This document shows positions 17,176 to 26,611 of a DNA stretch of 64,000 nt, piece after piece. The position numbers and the translations under genes are program-made. The DNA is taken from the NCBI GenBank assembly GCA_024654525.1, contig JANLHI010000032.1:124001-188000 (forward strand), written 5' to 3'. This DNA is from Patescibacteria group bacterium (GTDB lineage Bacteria; Patescibacteria; Paceibacteria; UBA6257; 2-01-FULL-56-20). The notes beneath the pieces were generated by a model. It was not told the origin of the DNA and ran no database searches. It saw only the letters and a program-made list of their open reading frames with translations. Position 1 is the stretch's first letter; the number at the start of each line of letters is the position of its first letter.

Positions 17176-19014
17176 ATGCAGCTTCGAGAAAATGCGGCGA
17201 CACCCCCGCGTGTCATCCTTGTGATGGAAAAGTGTGTCATCGAGCCCCTTGGGGTCGAGCATCTCGCCTCTCTTGCGGAAACGCTTGGCTGGCGGGCAGA
17301 CGTGATTCTCTATGAGAACCGGGACGATGTTTTCGATTTCGAACCGCTCTATGCAGCGATTCGGAAGACAAAACCGTCTCTTGTAGGGTTTTCTATATGG
17401 ACAGGATCGCATCTTCAATGCTTTGAGGCGGCGGACAGAATTCGGAAAGAGCTTGGCGTGAGAGTTGCCATTGGCGGACCGCATGCGACTTACTTTCCGG
17501 AACAATGTGCGGCGCACGCCGATGTGGTGGCGAAGGGGAACGGCTTTCGGCTGTTCCGCCATATTCTTACCGGTGAAACACTCGAAGGAATCCGGGAAAT
17601 CAGTCCCGGTATCATCTTCGATAGTTCGAAAAACGCGGAATTTCCGATTTCGTGCCGCGGGCGAGAAATTGTCTACGCACGATACCCGGAACTTGCGGGC
17701 GATCGGCCGGCGAAAATATACAGCATGATGGGAAGCACCGGCTGCGTGTTCCACTGTAGTTACTGCAATTCACCGTTTCTCAACGAGCTTTATGGGGGAT
17801 TCAAAAACGTGTTTATCACTCGTCCTATAGACGACTTGATTAACGAGGCGCAATGGATTCGAGACCATCACGGCGCGGACACCATTTATTTCCAGGATGA
17901 TATTTTCGGGTATCGTCTGGATTGGCTGAAGGAATTCAGTTCTCGGTGGAAAAGCGAAGTTGGAGTGCCTTGGCACTGTCAGATTCGTCTCGAGCTCACA
18001 CAGGGGCACAATGGAGATGAACGCCTCCGGCTTTTTACCGAAGGAGGGTGCACGGGTATCACGCTTGCGATCGAGTCGGGAAACGACTTCCTCCGCGAGT
18101 TCGTACTTTTTCGACCGATGGAATATAACCTCATTATTGAGGGATGCCGGAAGATTATGAGCTATGGTCTCACTCTAAGAACGGAGCAGATTCTCCAGAT
18201 TCCGTTTTCGAATCTCGAGACGGACTTGGGGACGCTTCGCCTGAACTGCGACATCGGTCCCACGATGGCATGGAGTTCGATTCTCGTGCCATTCGGTGAA
18301 ACCAACATGGGAAAAATCGCCAAGGCATTTGGGTTTTACCACGGAACAAACGACGACATCACGCCACGGTTTTACCGTGACGGCAGTAAGCTCCGGCATT
18401 CGGAGACCGCCCGCGAGTCCATTGAAGAGGTATCGCGGAGATTAAAACGGGAGCTGAAACTTGGGAGGTTTGAGAGCCCTCTCTTACAGATGAATGCAGT
18501 GCAGAATGGAGATCCATTCTCTGCGGACGTGTTGCACTCCGGTTCCAGAGTTTCCAAAATCCAGTACATGGATGACACAGCGAATGCTCGCTACTGCGAG
18601 CAGGCGTTTCGTCTCCAGCGATTCTTCAACTGGTTCCCTCGGGTTCCCGAGGGACATCAGCTTGCGGCGAAATGGACCGAGCTTCGGGAAACGGAAGCGT
18701 CTTTCGAAAAGCTTTGCGAGCTTACCGCGGAACATCTTGTTCAAAACGGACATAGCGATGCGCTACGCAGGTGGCGGCAGCGCTTTGTAAATTGCTTCGA
18801 GGGTGGTTTGCCTCCGCAACTCGAAAAAACATGGCTCTACTTCGCATTTTTCAGGTCGGGTCCCGAGTTCGCGAAGAGAGTGCTTGAGCAGGGTATTCTC
18901 GATCTTGGGCGAGGCACATGCCTCGACGCGCTTGGAAAAGTGGCACGGCATCGTATTTTCGATTGGGAACTCTACAAAGTTCACCAGTCGGAAGAGCCGA
19001 TTGCTTTGAAGTAA
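17176..19014 (+). CDS. Radical SAM protein with N-terminal B12-binding-like domain
   Basis: A 612-residue protein. Residues about 10-140 resemble a B12-binding Rossmann domain (IGGPHATYFPE) and residues 190-197 carry the radical SAM cluster motif C190-VFH-C194-SY-C197. The middle part (YFQDDIFGY, ITLAIESGND) follows the B12-dependent radical SAM TIM-barrel pattern; a long C-terminal region of about 200 residues is unrecognised. It may methylate or rearrange a precursor in glycan or lipid biosynthesis. Unlike most neighbours it has a strong Shine-Dalgarno (AAAGGAG, 7 nt before ATG) and its own terminator, suggesting acquisition from elsewhere. Confidence 0.8.
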   Translation: MQLRENAATPPRVILVMEKCVIEPLGVEHLASLAETLGWRADVILYENRDDVFDFEPLYAAIRKTKPSLVGFSIWTGSHLQCFEAADRIRKELGVRVAIGGPHATYFPEQCAAHADVVAKGNGFRLFRHILTGETLEGIREISPGIIFDSSKNAEFPISCRGREIVYARYPELAGDRPAKIYSMMGSTGCVFHCSYCNSPFLNELYGGFKNVFITRPIDDLINEAQWIRDHHGADTIYFQDDIFGYRLDWLKEFSSRWKSEVGVPWHCQIRLELTQGHNGDERLRLFTEGGCTGITLAIESGNDFLREFVLFRPMEYNLIIEGCRKIMSYGLTLRTEQILQIPFSNLETDLGTLRLNCDIGPTMAWSSILVPFGETNMGKIAKAFGFYHGTNDDITPRFYRDGSKLRHSETARESIEEVSRRLKRELKLGRFESPLLQMNAVQNGDPFSADVLHSGSRVSKIQYMDDTANARYCEQAFRLQRFFNWFPRVPEGHQLAAKWTELRETEASFEKLCELTAEHLVQNGHSDALRRWRQRFVNCFEGGLPPQLEKTWLYFAFFRSGPEFAKRVLEQGILDLGRGTCLDALGKVARHRIFDWELYKVHQSEEPIALK

Positions 19015-19022
19015 AAATCACG

Positions 19023-19062
19023 GATGCCTCGTTGCGAAAGCTACGAGGCATCTTTAGTTTTT
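19023..19062 (+). terminator. Rho-independent terminator of the radical SAM gene
   Basis: Ten-bp perfect stem (19023-19032 with 19043-19052), 10-nt loop, followed by TTTAGTTTTT. Confidence 0.85.
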
Positions 19063-19147
19063 ATGGAAGTATTTTCATACTTGACAGTAATACGGTGGTG
19101 CGTGTAGAACGTTATTAGTTCGCATTCACAACAAAAAATTACTGTTT

Positions 19148-19639
19148 ATGGAAAAAAATGTTTTCGAAGGAAAGATCTTCAGGGTCACTACCGAAAAAGT
19201 TTCAGATCGTCTTTGTCTTGAGCGGATATATCAACGACATGGTGTTACCGTTTTCCCATGTATTAATGGTCGGATCCGGTTTGTAAGAAGGGTAATCATT
19301 AATACGGGTACAGTAGAGGTGCGTCCCATGTCGGGCTACATTGAAGACGGAGAAGATCCTCTTACATGCGCAAAGCGGGAGCTTTGGGAAGAGCTTGGTC
19401 TTACTGCCGGCACATGGAAGCATTTTGCTTCAATTGAGGACGAGGGAGGCGTGTATCAGACACAGCATTTTTATGTTGCTCGTCGCATCAATCTTGCCAT
19501 GGGAGATGTCTCAAGGGATCCGGATGAGTTAATTCACGGCACTCTCGACCTTACTAAGCGGCAAATCCGAAGGTGGACTCTAAAGGGAAAGCTTGGAACA
19601 CGCAACGCGTTTGCGTTGCTTAAATTCGTTTTGGAATAA
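19148..19639 (+). CDS. Nudix hydrolase (ADP-ribose pyrophosphatase-like)
   Basis: A 163-residue Nudix protein with a complete Nudix box at residues 63-85 (GYIEDGED, then RELWEELGL). An upstream strand pattern and PMSGYIEDGE match ADP-sugar pyrophosphatases of the NudF/YffH type. It stands alone between two terminators, just after the radical SAM gene, and shares with it the self-contained gene style. Substrate is not certain. Confidence 0.8.
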   Translation: MEKNVFEGKIFRVTTEKVSDRLCLERIYQRHGVTVFPCINGRIRFVRRVIINTGTVEVRPMSGYIEDGEDPLTCAKRELWEELGLTAGTWKHFASIEDEGGVYQTQHFYVARRINLAMGDVSRDPDELIHGTLDLTKRQIRRWTLKGKLGTRNAFALLKFVLE

Positions 19640-19643
19640 TGCG

Positions 19644-19690
19644 ATGCGGGGCTTGGCGTCTTTCGATGTCAGACCCCGCATTTTATTTCG
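19644..19690 (+). terminator. Rho-independent terminator of the Nudix gene
   Basis: ATGCGGGG at 19644-19651 pairs with CCCCGCAT ending at 19681, with a further stem inside (TGGCGTC with GATGTCA, using G-U pairs), followed by a T-rich tract. Confidence 0.8.
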
Positions 19691-19799
19691 TCAACTCTTT
19701 TTAGAGGGGGCTTGGTTATATTGAAATCCCCACGATAGGACGCTATAGTTCCCATGCGTATATTTAAGTGGTTCCCTGTGGTAATTTTCATATTTTCAC

Positions 19800-22148
19800 A
19801 TGCTTCAATACACCGAGAGCAATGCAAAGTTTTTTTTGAAACGAAGCGTGAGTGCTATGCGTTCGATAGCGCTTGGTTTTTTTAGCGTTCCTGTTACAAA
19901 AGAAGGGTGGGAGGATAGGATGTTAATTTCAAATCTTGAGGGTTTGGGGGATCTTATAATGTTTACTTCCGTTCTCAAACATTATAAAAAGCGTTTTCCC
20001 ACAAAAAAGATTTATCTTCTTGTAAAACAAGGATTTGGCGTTGAGAATTTTTTTCGAGAGTATTACGTTGATGAAGTAATTGCGCTTAATTATAGGCGAT
20101 TTTCCATTAATCCTTGGTATGGTTTTCAGGTGATAAGGCGTTTGCGTCGTATCGGGTTTCATACCGTAGTGAATCATGATTTTAGTGCGGCGGAGATTAT
20201 GGGAAAGATAATCTCTGTTTCGCTCGGAGCGAAAGAAGTTATCGGGTACGAAGGACAGATTATAGAGTTCGAGAAGCCGTATGATATTCAACAGGAAAAG
20301 CATTTAAAAAAAATCCGGAAAAAGATTCTCCCTCGGTATACGCGCATAATTCCGCCTATTCCGCAGGATATCGGGAAGTACGGCCGAATACCCAGTGAGA
20401 TTGAATATTATATCGCAATCTACGAGGCAGTAACCGGGGTTTGTGAGTCCGATTATGCACCGATGCTTCCACGACCGAGTGATGCCATGATAGAATCAGT
20501 AGTCAAAAAATTTGATATCCCGAATATTCCCTATGTTGTGTTTAATGTGAATTCAAGCGTGTCGTGTAAAATATGGCCATTTCACAATTTTGCGGAGGTA
20601 GCCGGTTATCTTGATAAAAAAGGGTATGCAGTGGTGTTGGTGGGTTCAAAGAAAGAATTCTTGCGTACACAAAAATTTAATTCTTGCACAAATGTTTTTT
20701 GTATCAATACTTCGGGAAAGACTTCGTTTGAAGAGTTACTTGCGCTTATCGCGGGATGTGCTTTTGTGTTCGGAAATGACACCTCTACCATTCATTTTGC
20801 GGTGGCCTTACAACGTCCTTCTCTTTGTGTTGTCGGAGGAGGGCAATTTGGTGTTGCGGTGAATTATGGGTATCGAGATATGAATGTGTGGGCGTATGAG
20901 AAAACTTATTGTTATTTTGATAACTGGCGGTGCAGTAGGGGAGTAGCACATAACGATCCCTCTCCGTGTGTGGTTGCGATATCCGTTTCGCAAGTTCTCC
21001 AAAAACTCAATGGGATACTTGCATATAATGGCCGTCATTCGTGTGTATTTTCAGCGAATTTTGAAAAAGATGCATATCAATCAATTTCACATAAAAAGGA
21101 AAAAATAAAGATTATTTATTCCGGAATTCAAGCGGAGAATTACAATCCCGCCCGGAAGATGAGTTTCGAATACTCCAATTTTTATAACACCCTGAAGGAT
21201 CTTCCGAATGTTGAGGTGATTGAGTATCCGTATGATCCGATTATTGAAATAGGAAAAAAGAGATTTAATGAAAAATTACTGGACCTTGTGCGCCGCGAAA
21301 AGCCGGATTTATTTTTTGCGTTTATGTTCACGGATGAGCTTGATGTAGAAATGCTTGATGAGATAAAGGGAATTACCACAAGTGTTGCATGGTTTGCGGA
21401 CGACCATTGGCGGTTGTGGAATTATTCGCATCGCTACGCGTGGCATTTCTCATGGGTGGTGACAACATGGTCAAAGGCACCCGAGATATATCGCCGCTAC
21501 GGCATTACGAATGTAATTCGCTCGCAGTGGGCGTGTAATCCGCACGCATGGAAACCTGTTGACATTGAGCGAGATATAGATGTGGCGTTTGTGGGACAAT
21601 GGAATCCTTCGCGGGCGCACATTGTAGAACAACTCCGGAAAGCGGGTATTAACGTGTGGACTCGCGGGTGGGGATGGCCCGAAGGGCGTCTTTCTCACGA
21701 GGAAATGGTAAAGAGCCTTTCGCGGGCGAAAATAAATTTAAACTTCAACGTGCCGCCGTCCCATTGGAACCCAAAAATGCTTGCGCGGCTCCTTTTGCGG
21801 CGTTCGGTGGGGAGAATAGTTCCGGATGTGTTGAACCTCAAGGGGAATATTGAGTCGTGGTTTCACATGCCAATTCCCCAAATTAAAGCCCGCCCGTTTG
21901 AGATTCTCGCGTGTCGCACGTTTCTTATTTCCGGATATGCGGACGATATGGAAAATTATTACGAAAATAAGAAAGAAATTGTGTATTACAATGGACAGTT
22001 GGATGATCTTATCGGGAAAATTCGCTATTACCTTGCACATGATGACGAGCGAGAGAATATTGCGCACGCGGCGTACGAGAGAACGTTGCGTGAACATACG
22101 TACGAGAAACGTTTCCGGGAGATTTTTAAAAAAATTGGCTTAACATAA
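19800..22148 (+). CDS. Two-domain glycosyltransferase: GT9 heptosyltransferase-like plus CgeB-like
   Basis: A 782-residue fusion. Residues about 30-410 are a GT9 ADP-heptose:LPS heptosyltransferase-like GT-B unit (NLEGLGDLIMFTSVLKHYKK at the start; FGNDTSTIHFAVALQRPSLCV near the donor site). Residues about 430-782 form a second GT-B unit of the CgeB/DUF3880 type (DIDVAFVGQWNPSR, and IKARPFEILACRTFLIS). Two transferases in one chain suggest sequential addition of two sugars to the same acceptor. Use of heptose fits the ADP- and GDP-heptose genes in the window. No membrane segment; cytoplasmic. Confidence 0.8.
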   Translation: MLQYTESNAKFFLKRSVSAMRSIALGFFSVPVTKEGWEDRMLISNLEGLGDLIMFTSVLKHYKKRFPTKKIYLLVKQGFGVENFFREYYVDEVIALNYRRFSINPWYGFQVIRRLRRIGFHTVVNHDFSAAEIMGKIISVSLGAKEVIGYEGQIIEFEKPYDIQQEKHLKKIRKKILPRYTRIIPPIPQDIGKYGRIPSEIEYYIAIYEAVTGVCESDYAPMLPRPSDAMIESVVKKFDIPNIPYVVFNVNSSVSCKIWPFHNFAEVAGYLDKKGYAVVLVGSKKEFLRTQKFNSCTNVFCINTSGKTSFEELLALIAGCAFVFGNDTSTIHFAVALQRPSLCVVGGGQFGVAVNYGYRDMNVWAYEKTYCYFDNWRCSRGVAHNDPSPCVVAISVSQVLQKLNGILAYNGRHSCVFSANFEKDAYQSISHKKEKIKIIYSGIQAENYNPARKMSFEYSNFYNTLKDLPNVEVIEYPYDPIIEIGKKRFNEKLLDLVRREKPDLFFAFMFTDELDVEMLDEIKGITTSVAWFADDHWRLWNYSHRYAWHFSWVVTTWSKAPEIYRRYGITNVIRSQWACNPHAWKPVDIERDIDVAFVGQWNPSRAHIVEQLRKAGINVWTRGWGWPEGRLSHEEMVKSLSRAKINLNFNVPPSHWNPKMLARLLLRRSVGRIVPDVLNLKGNIESWFHMPIPQIKARPFEILACRTFLISGYADDMENYYENKKEIVYYNGQLDDLIGKIRYYLAHDDERENIAHAAYERTLREHTYEKRFREIFKKIGLT

Positions 22149-22156
22149 AGTATCTT

Positions 22157-23152
22157 ATGACCGAGAATCAAAAGCTTGTTTCAATTATTATTCCCGCATA
22201 CAACGCCGCGGAATATGTAGAGGAGGCGGTGCGCTCGGCGCTCGCACAGACATATTCTCCATGCGAGGTGATTGTGGTGGACGACGGTTCAACCGATAGC
22301 ACTGCTGATATTGTTACTCCCTATGCGGAACGGGGAGAAGTTATTTTTATACCACAAACAAACAAAGGACTTGCCAGTGCGAGAAACACGGGTATCCGCA
22401 ATGCGCACGGTGCGTACATTGCGCTTCTCGATAGTGACGATATGTTTTTGCCGGAGAAAATTACGCAACAGGTTGCCGCGCTTGAAGAACATCCCGAATA
22501 CGGCGTGTGTTACTCCGACCTTCTTCACTTTGTTGATCCGCCTGCGGGCGCGCGAACAGGCAGTATGTTTCGAAAATTTTATCACCATCGTTACTCATAC
22601 CCTTCGGGAGATATATTCGAGCCGTTGCTTCATCGGCAGTTTATCAATCCGCTTACGGTGATGGTGCGACGAGAGGTGATTGAGAAACATGGGATGTTTG
22701 ATGAATCATTGCGCCGTTCGGAGGACTGGGATTTATGGCTTCGTTGGGCGTATGCGGGGGTGAAATTTTTATATCTTAATAATCCATTGGCACACTACCG
22801 CATTGTTCAAAGTGGCAGTAATCTATCGTCTGTGAAGAGCGAACCCGAAATGAAGGAAAAGAACCTCGATATTTTTGTGCGAATAGGGGAACGACTTTCC
22901 GAAGATGAAAGGCGTCGTTATCGGTTTAATACAATCCTCTCTGCGATTAAAAAGAAAGTGGTGTTTGCGTATCTTATGACGGGTGATAAAAAAACTGCAT
23001 TGCGTCGTGCAAAAGAATTAACACCCTCGTGGTGGTGGCTGGTGCGTTGTGCGCCGAGGCGTAGCACTGCGTTGTGCATGGGGATTTTCCGAAAATTCAA
23101 ACATCGCACATTGCTGAAAAAATCCAAATCATCAATAATTACTAATCAATGA
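22157..23152 (+). CDS. Glycosyltransferase family 2
   Basis: A 331-residue GT-A glycosyltransferase: VSIIIPAYNAAEYVEEAVRS at the N terminus, VVDDGSTDST, and LLDSDDMF as the DxD metal site, with RRSEDWDLWLRW as the catalytic ED(W) region. It probably extends the surface glycan. The stop overlaps the next gene's start (ATGA), so both are translated from one transcript that begins with the two-domain GT. Confidence 0.85.
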   Translation: MTENQKLVSIIIPAYNAAEYVEEAVRSALAQTYSPCEVIVVDDGSTDSTADIVTPYAERGEVIFIPQTNKGLASARNTGIRNAHGAYIALLDSDDMFLPEKITQQVAALEEHPEYGVCYSDLLHFVDPPAGARTGSMFRKFYHHRYSYPSGDIFEPLLHRQFINPLTVMVRREVIEKHGMFDESLRRSEDWDLWLRWAYAGVKFLYLNNPLAHYRIVQSGSNLSSVKSEPEMKEKNLDIFVRIGERLSEDERRRYRFNTILSAIKKKVVFAYLMTGDKKTALRRAKELTPSWWWLVRCAPRRSTALCMGIFRKFKHRTLLKKSKSSIITNQ

Positions 23153-24225
23153 CCAACAAGCTTGTTCTTATAACCGGAGGTGCGGGGTTTATAGGGTCGC
23201 ACACCGCCGATCTCCTCAAAGAAAAAGGATATCGTGTGCGTATTATGGATAATTTGGCGCGTCAGGTGCATGGGGGAAAATGGCCTCGTTATGTGCAAGA
23301 AAAGGGTTTTGAGCTTCAACGGGGAGACGTGACGAAGAAGAAGGATTGGGAGGAGGCGCTTCAGGGTGTTTCGTATGTGTTCCACCTCGCGGCATATCAG
23401 GATCAGCGTCCCGATTTTGGTGAGTTTTTCCGTGTGAATACGGTGGGTACCGCACTACTCTATGAAACGGCGGTCGCGGAAAAAATAAAATTAAAGAGAG
23501 TGGTGCTCGCGAGTTCGCAATTCGCGTACGGCGACGGCGCATATCGGTGCAAGCATCAAAAAGAAGTGTTCTATCCCGAATTGAGGAGCGAAGCGGATTT
23601 GAAAAAGAAGCGGTTTGATATCACGTGTCCTCATGGCGGTGTGGCGCATTTCGCTTCCTTTCGGGAAGACCAGCAACTCACTCCCATAAACTCCTACGGG
23701 CTTTCCAAGGAGTCTTTAGAGCGCCTTGGTATGAGGCTTGGGAAAACCTACGGCGTTCCCACGGTGGCATTGCGGTATTCCATTGTACAGGGTGCACGGC
23801 AGTCGCCTCGGAATTTATATTCCGGTGCGCTCCGAATATTTACACTTCAAGCGCTTCGTAATGAGCCGATCACCGTGTATGAGGATGGGAATCAATTGCG
23901 CGATTTCGTAAATGTGAAAGATGTTGCCCAAGCGAATTTGCTCGCACTTACAAAAAAAGATTCGGTATTCGGGATATTTAATGTGGGAGGAGGGAAGGGA
24001 TATTGTGTGTCGGATTTTGCGCAAATAGTCAAAAATATTACCGGTTCATCTTCTCGTATTGTAATAGGAGGATATAGGAGGACGGATAGTCGCCATGCGG
24101 TTTCCGATATTGGAAAAATGAAACGTCTCGGATGGATCCCATCTGCAACGCCGGAGGATTCGGTGCGTGAATATGTTGCGTGGCTTCGCAATGAAGTCGC
24201 ATACCGTTCTTTATTCCTCCGATAA
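23149..24225 (+). CDS. NAD-dependent epimerase/dehydratase
   Basis: A 358-residue extended SDR with GGAGFIGSHTADLL at the N terminus and catalytic SYGLSKE. The pattern fits nucleotide-sugar epimerases such as UDP-glucose 4-epimerase relatives. An insertion of about 35 residues after the third strand (CKHQKEVFYPELRSEADLKK) is unusual. It overlaps the GT2 gene by 4 bp, and its 3' end overlaps the convergent ligase gene by 15 bp. Confidence 0.8.
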   Translation: MTNKLVLITGGAGFIGSHTADLLKEKGYRVRIMDNLARQVHGGKWPRYVQEKGFELQRGDVTKKKDWEEALQGVSYVFHLAAYQDQRPDFGEFFRVNTVGTALLYETAVAEKIKLKRVVLASSQFAYGDGAYRCKHQKEVFYPELRSEADLKKKRFDITCPHGGVAHFASFREDQQLTPINSYGLSKESLERLGMRLGKTYGVPTVALRYSIVQGARQSPRNLYSGALRIFTLQALRNEPITVYEDGNQLRDFVNVKDVAQANLLALTKKDSVFGIFNVGGGKGYCVSDFAQIVKNITGSSSRIVIGGYRRTDSRHAVSDIGKMKRLGWIPSATPEDSVREYVAWLRNEVAYRSLFLR

Positions 24226-25527
24226 ATTTGAGTGCGGTGTGTTATGAGGGGGAAGAAACAATGCAAGCGAGAGCAGTATCCACATAAGGCGAAATGTAGA
24301 CATGTTATCGAAGAATGATGCGATGAAAAGTCCGATAAGCGATGCGAAGAGGTAAAGGGGGATATGTTCAAATCGCATCGCGCGTCCAGCGATGTTTTTA
24401 ATTCCTGCTCCCAAGAGCATTAGCCATCCTGCGAGTCCGAGAGGTCCCGTAAGTGCCAAGAGTTCAAGGGGGGTATTGTGTGGTCCTTGAGGTCCCGCGC
24501 CGATGTCTATTGGAGTATAAGAGATTCCGAGTCCCCATGGACGATCCAAAAGCATATTCCAATATATAGTCCAGAGTTTTGTGCGGTGATTATCGGATAG
24601 CTGTACGGAAAAATTTTTTTGTTGTAGCGCGGTTATTTCGGTAATGGCGCTTTGATCGGGTTGGCAAATATTTGTTTCGTTATCAAGGAAATATGCTCTA
24701 AAGTCAGGAGAAATTCTTCCGATTACAAGATTTCTGCTGTAGCAGGGGAGAATAGCGAAACTTAGTATCGGGATTATAATAAAAAGTATGGCTATTGTTA
24801 TGCTGGCGCGGGACATGATATTTGCGCGGTGACGGAATGCCCATGTGCCCATTATGAGTATTAACACAAGTGTTATTCCCACCCAGCTTGCGCGGGATTG
24901 AGTCCATAACATAATTGCCACTAAGACGACCGTGCCAAGATATGTGAGTATTGCAGTCTTTCGTTTTTTTTCTTCGAACGCGATGAGCCACCATATGAAT
25001 AGCATGGTGATACTCGCGATAAGATAGTAGCCGATGTTTGATGGCCAGTTTTCAAAAAGCTGGAAGCGATACATCTCGGTTGCGAAATAATCAGGAGAGA
25101 AAAAAACGATTGCGTAGGTAAGTGTGCTGAGTTGCACTACGGCTGCTTTTTTTGCAAATAAAGAATTGCGAGAGAGAAGTACTCCCGAAAGAAACAGTAT
25201 GGAAATTACTTCTCCAAAGCGAAATATTTCTAGAATATTTTCTCCGGATAACGATGCGGAGTGAGAAGCGAGTGTGATAATTTCTGCGAGTGCACCGCCT
25301 CCACACAGTAATAGTATTCCCCATACGATTGTTTTTGAGAATTTCGGCAAAGGAGCTCTGGGAGGAATACGGTATGCGACTAGCGTTGCCAGAATGCTTA
25401 TAAAAATGAATATGTCACTTGCCCGTTTTAGTACCCATGGGTATTCATTGTTTCGTACGATAAGGAATGCGATTGCGGCGAGGAAACACCATTCCGCCAT
25501 GGCAAAGATTCTTTGTTTTGTAAACAT
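24211..25527 (-). CDS. O-antigen ligase/polymerase (Wzy/WaaL) family membrane protein
   Basis: A 438-residue polytopic membrane protein (about 11-12 hydrophobic segments) with the large extracytoplasmic loop between residues about 270 and 345 and the WTQSRASWVGI and NTPLELLALTGPLGLAGWL patterns common in O-antigen ligases. It would polymerise or attach undecaprenyl-linked glycan units at the outer face of the membrane. It is a single gene on the minus strand, convergent with the epimerase and divergent from hddA. Confidence 0.8.
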   Translation of the reverse strand: MFTKQRIFAMAEWCFLAAIAFLIVRNNEYPWVLKRASDIFIFISILATLVAYRIPPRAPLPKFSKTIVWGILLLCGGGALAEIITLASHSASLSGENILEIFRFGEVISILFLSGVLLSRNSLFAKKAAVVQLSTLTYAIVFFSPDYFATEMYRFQLFENWPSNIGYYLIASITMLFIWWLIAFEEKKRKTAILTYLGTVVLVAIMLWTQSRASWVGITLVLILIMGTWAFRHRANIMSRASITIAILFIIIPILSFAILPCYSRNLVIGRISPDFRAYFLDNETNICQPDQSAITEITALQQKNFSVQLSDNHRTKLWTIYWNMLLDRPWGLGISYTPIDIGAGPQGPHNTPLELLALTGPLGLAGWLMLLGAGIKNIAGRAMRFEHIPLYLFASLIGLFIASFFDNMSTFRLMWILLSLALFLPPHNTPHSNLSEE

Positions 25528-25546
25528 GTCAGAATTGTAGTCTATT

Positions 25547-25575
25547 TTGACCGTTTGGGTAATTTATTGTAGAGT
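25547..25575 (+). promoter_or_regulatory. Promoter of the GDP-heptose operon
   Basis: TTGACC at 25547-25552, 17-bp spacer and TAGAGT at 25570-25575. The hexamer ends 7 nt before the ATG of the kinase gene, so transcription would begin at or next to the start codon (leaderless). Confidence 0.6.
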
Positions 25576-25582
25576 AAGACCC

Positions 25583-26602
25583 ATGATTGTGGTACGCGCA
25601 CCGCTTCGATTGAGTTTTGTGGGAGGAGGAACCGACCAGCCGGGTTTCTATAAACGCGCACCCGGACGCGTTGTTTCGACAACGATTGATAAGTTTGTGT
25701 ATCTTGTGATTAATCGTACTCCGCTTATCAAAAAAGTGTCAGCGCGTTACTCGGCCTCGGAAACGGTGAATCATCCCTCGGAACTTCAGCATACTCGTAT
25801 TCGTGCCGCACTTACTGATCTTGGTATTGAGTCGGGGATAGAGGTGGGGTCGTTTGCGTCACTTCCGGCGAAGACGGGGCTTGGGTCCTCTTCGAGTTTC
25901 ACCGTGGCGCTCCTTAAAGGACTCCACGCATTCAAAGGAAGTAAGCTTGATTCTCGCGAAGTTGCGGAAGCCGCATCGCGTCTTGAGATGGAGCTTATAC
26001 AAGAGCCTATCGGAAAGCAGGATCAATATGCGGCGGCATTTGGTGGTTTCAACATGTTTCAATTCAATGCGGATAATTCGGTGGAGGTAACATCGATGTT
26101 CTTGAGCTATAAAAATCATTTAGGACTTGAACAACACCTCCTTCTTTTTTTCACGGGACTTACGCGCGCGGCATCAAGTGTGCTTACCGAACAAAGGGAG
26201 AAGCTTGATGCGAAATTCGAAACATATAGAACTATGGCGGATTCGGTGTCGGAATTTGCGGAGCGTCTTGCGGCGGCGGATTTTAAGGGACTGGGCGGCA
26301 TGCTCCATGACGGGTGGCAAAAAAAGAAAAGCTTAGCATCCGGAGTTTCAAGTTCTGTAATCGATCGACTCTATGATGCGGGTATGAATGCCGGCGCATG
26401 GGGAGGAAAAGTGGCAGGCGCGGGTGGTGGAGGGTGTGTGATGTTTCTTGCTTCTCCGGAAACGCATACTACTATACGTGCATCGGTGGCGAAGGTTGCA
26501 CATGAAAATAATCTTCAGGATTTTCAGGAAATCCCCGTCCATTTTTCAAAATCTGGCGCGGAGATTCTTTACAACGGCGACTGGGCGGTGCATTTGGGTT
26601 AA
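25583..26602 (+). CDS. hddA: D-glycero-alpha-D-manno-heptose 7-phosphate kinase-like GHMP kinase
   Basis: A 339-residue GHMP kinase: VRAPLRLSFVGGGTDQPGF is the HddA-type N terminus, PAKTGLGSSSSFTVALL the ATP-binding motif and AGAGGGGCVMFL the C-terminal glycine motif. HddA phosphorylates heptose 7-phosphate at C1 to the alpha-1,7-bisphosphate in GDP-heptose synthesis. It is followed 9 bp later by gmhA, then gmhB and a nucleotidyltransferase, the complete GDP-D-glycero-alpha-D-manno-heptose gene order, so the assignment is strong. Confidence 0.85.
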   Translation: MIVVRAPLRLSFVGGGTDQPGFYKRAPGRVVSTTIDKFVYLVINRTPLIKKVSARYSASETVNHPSELQHTRIRAALTDLGIESGIEVGSFASLPAKTGLGSSSSFTVALLKGLHAFKGSKLDSREVAEAASRLEMELIQEPIGKQDQYAAAFGGFNMFQFNADNSVEVTSMFLSYKNHLGLEQHLLLFFTGLTRAASSVLTEQREKLDAKFETYRTMADSVSEFAERLAAADFKGLGGMLHDGWQKKKSLASGVSSSVIDRLYDAGMNAGAWGGKVAGAGGGGCVMFLASPETHTTIRASVAKVAHENNLQDFQEIPVHFSKSGAEILYNGDWAVHLG

Positions 26603-26611
26603 TTTCTATTC

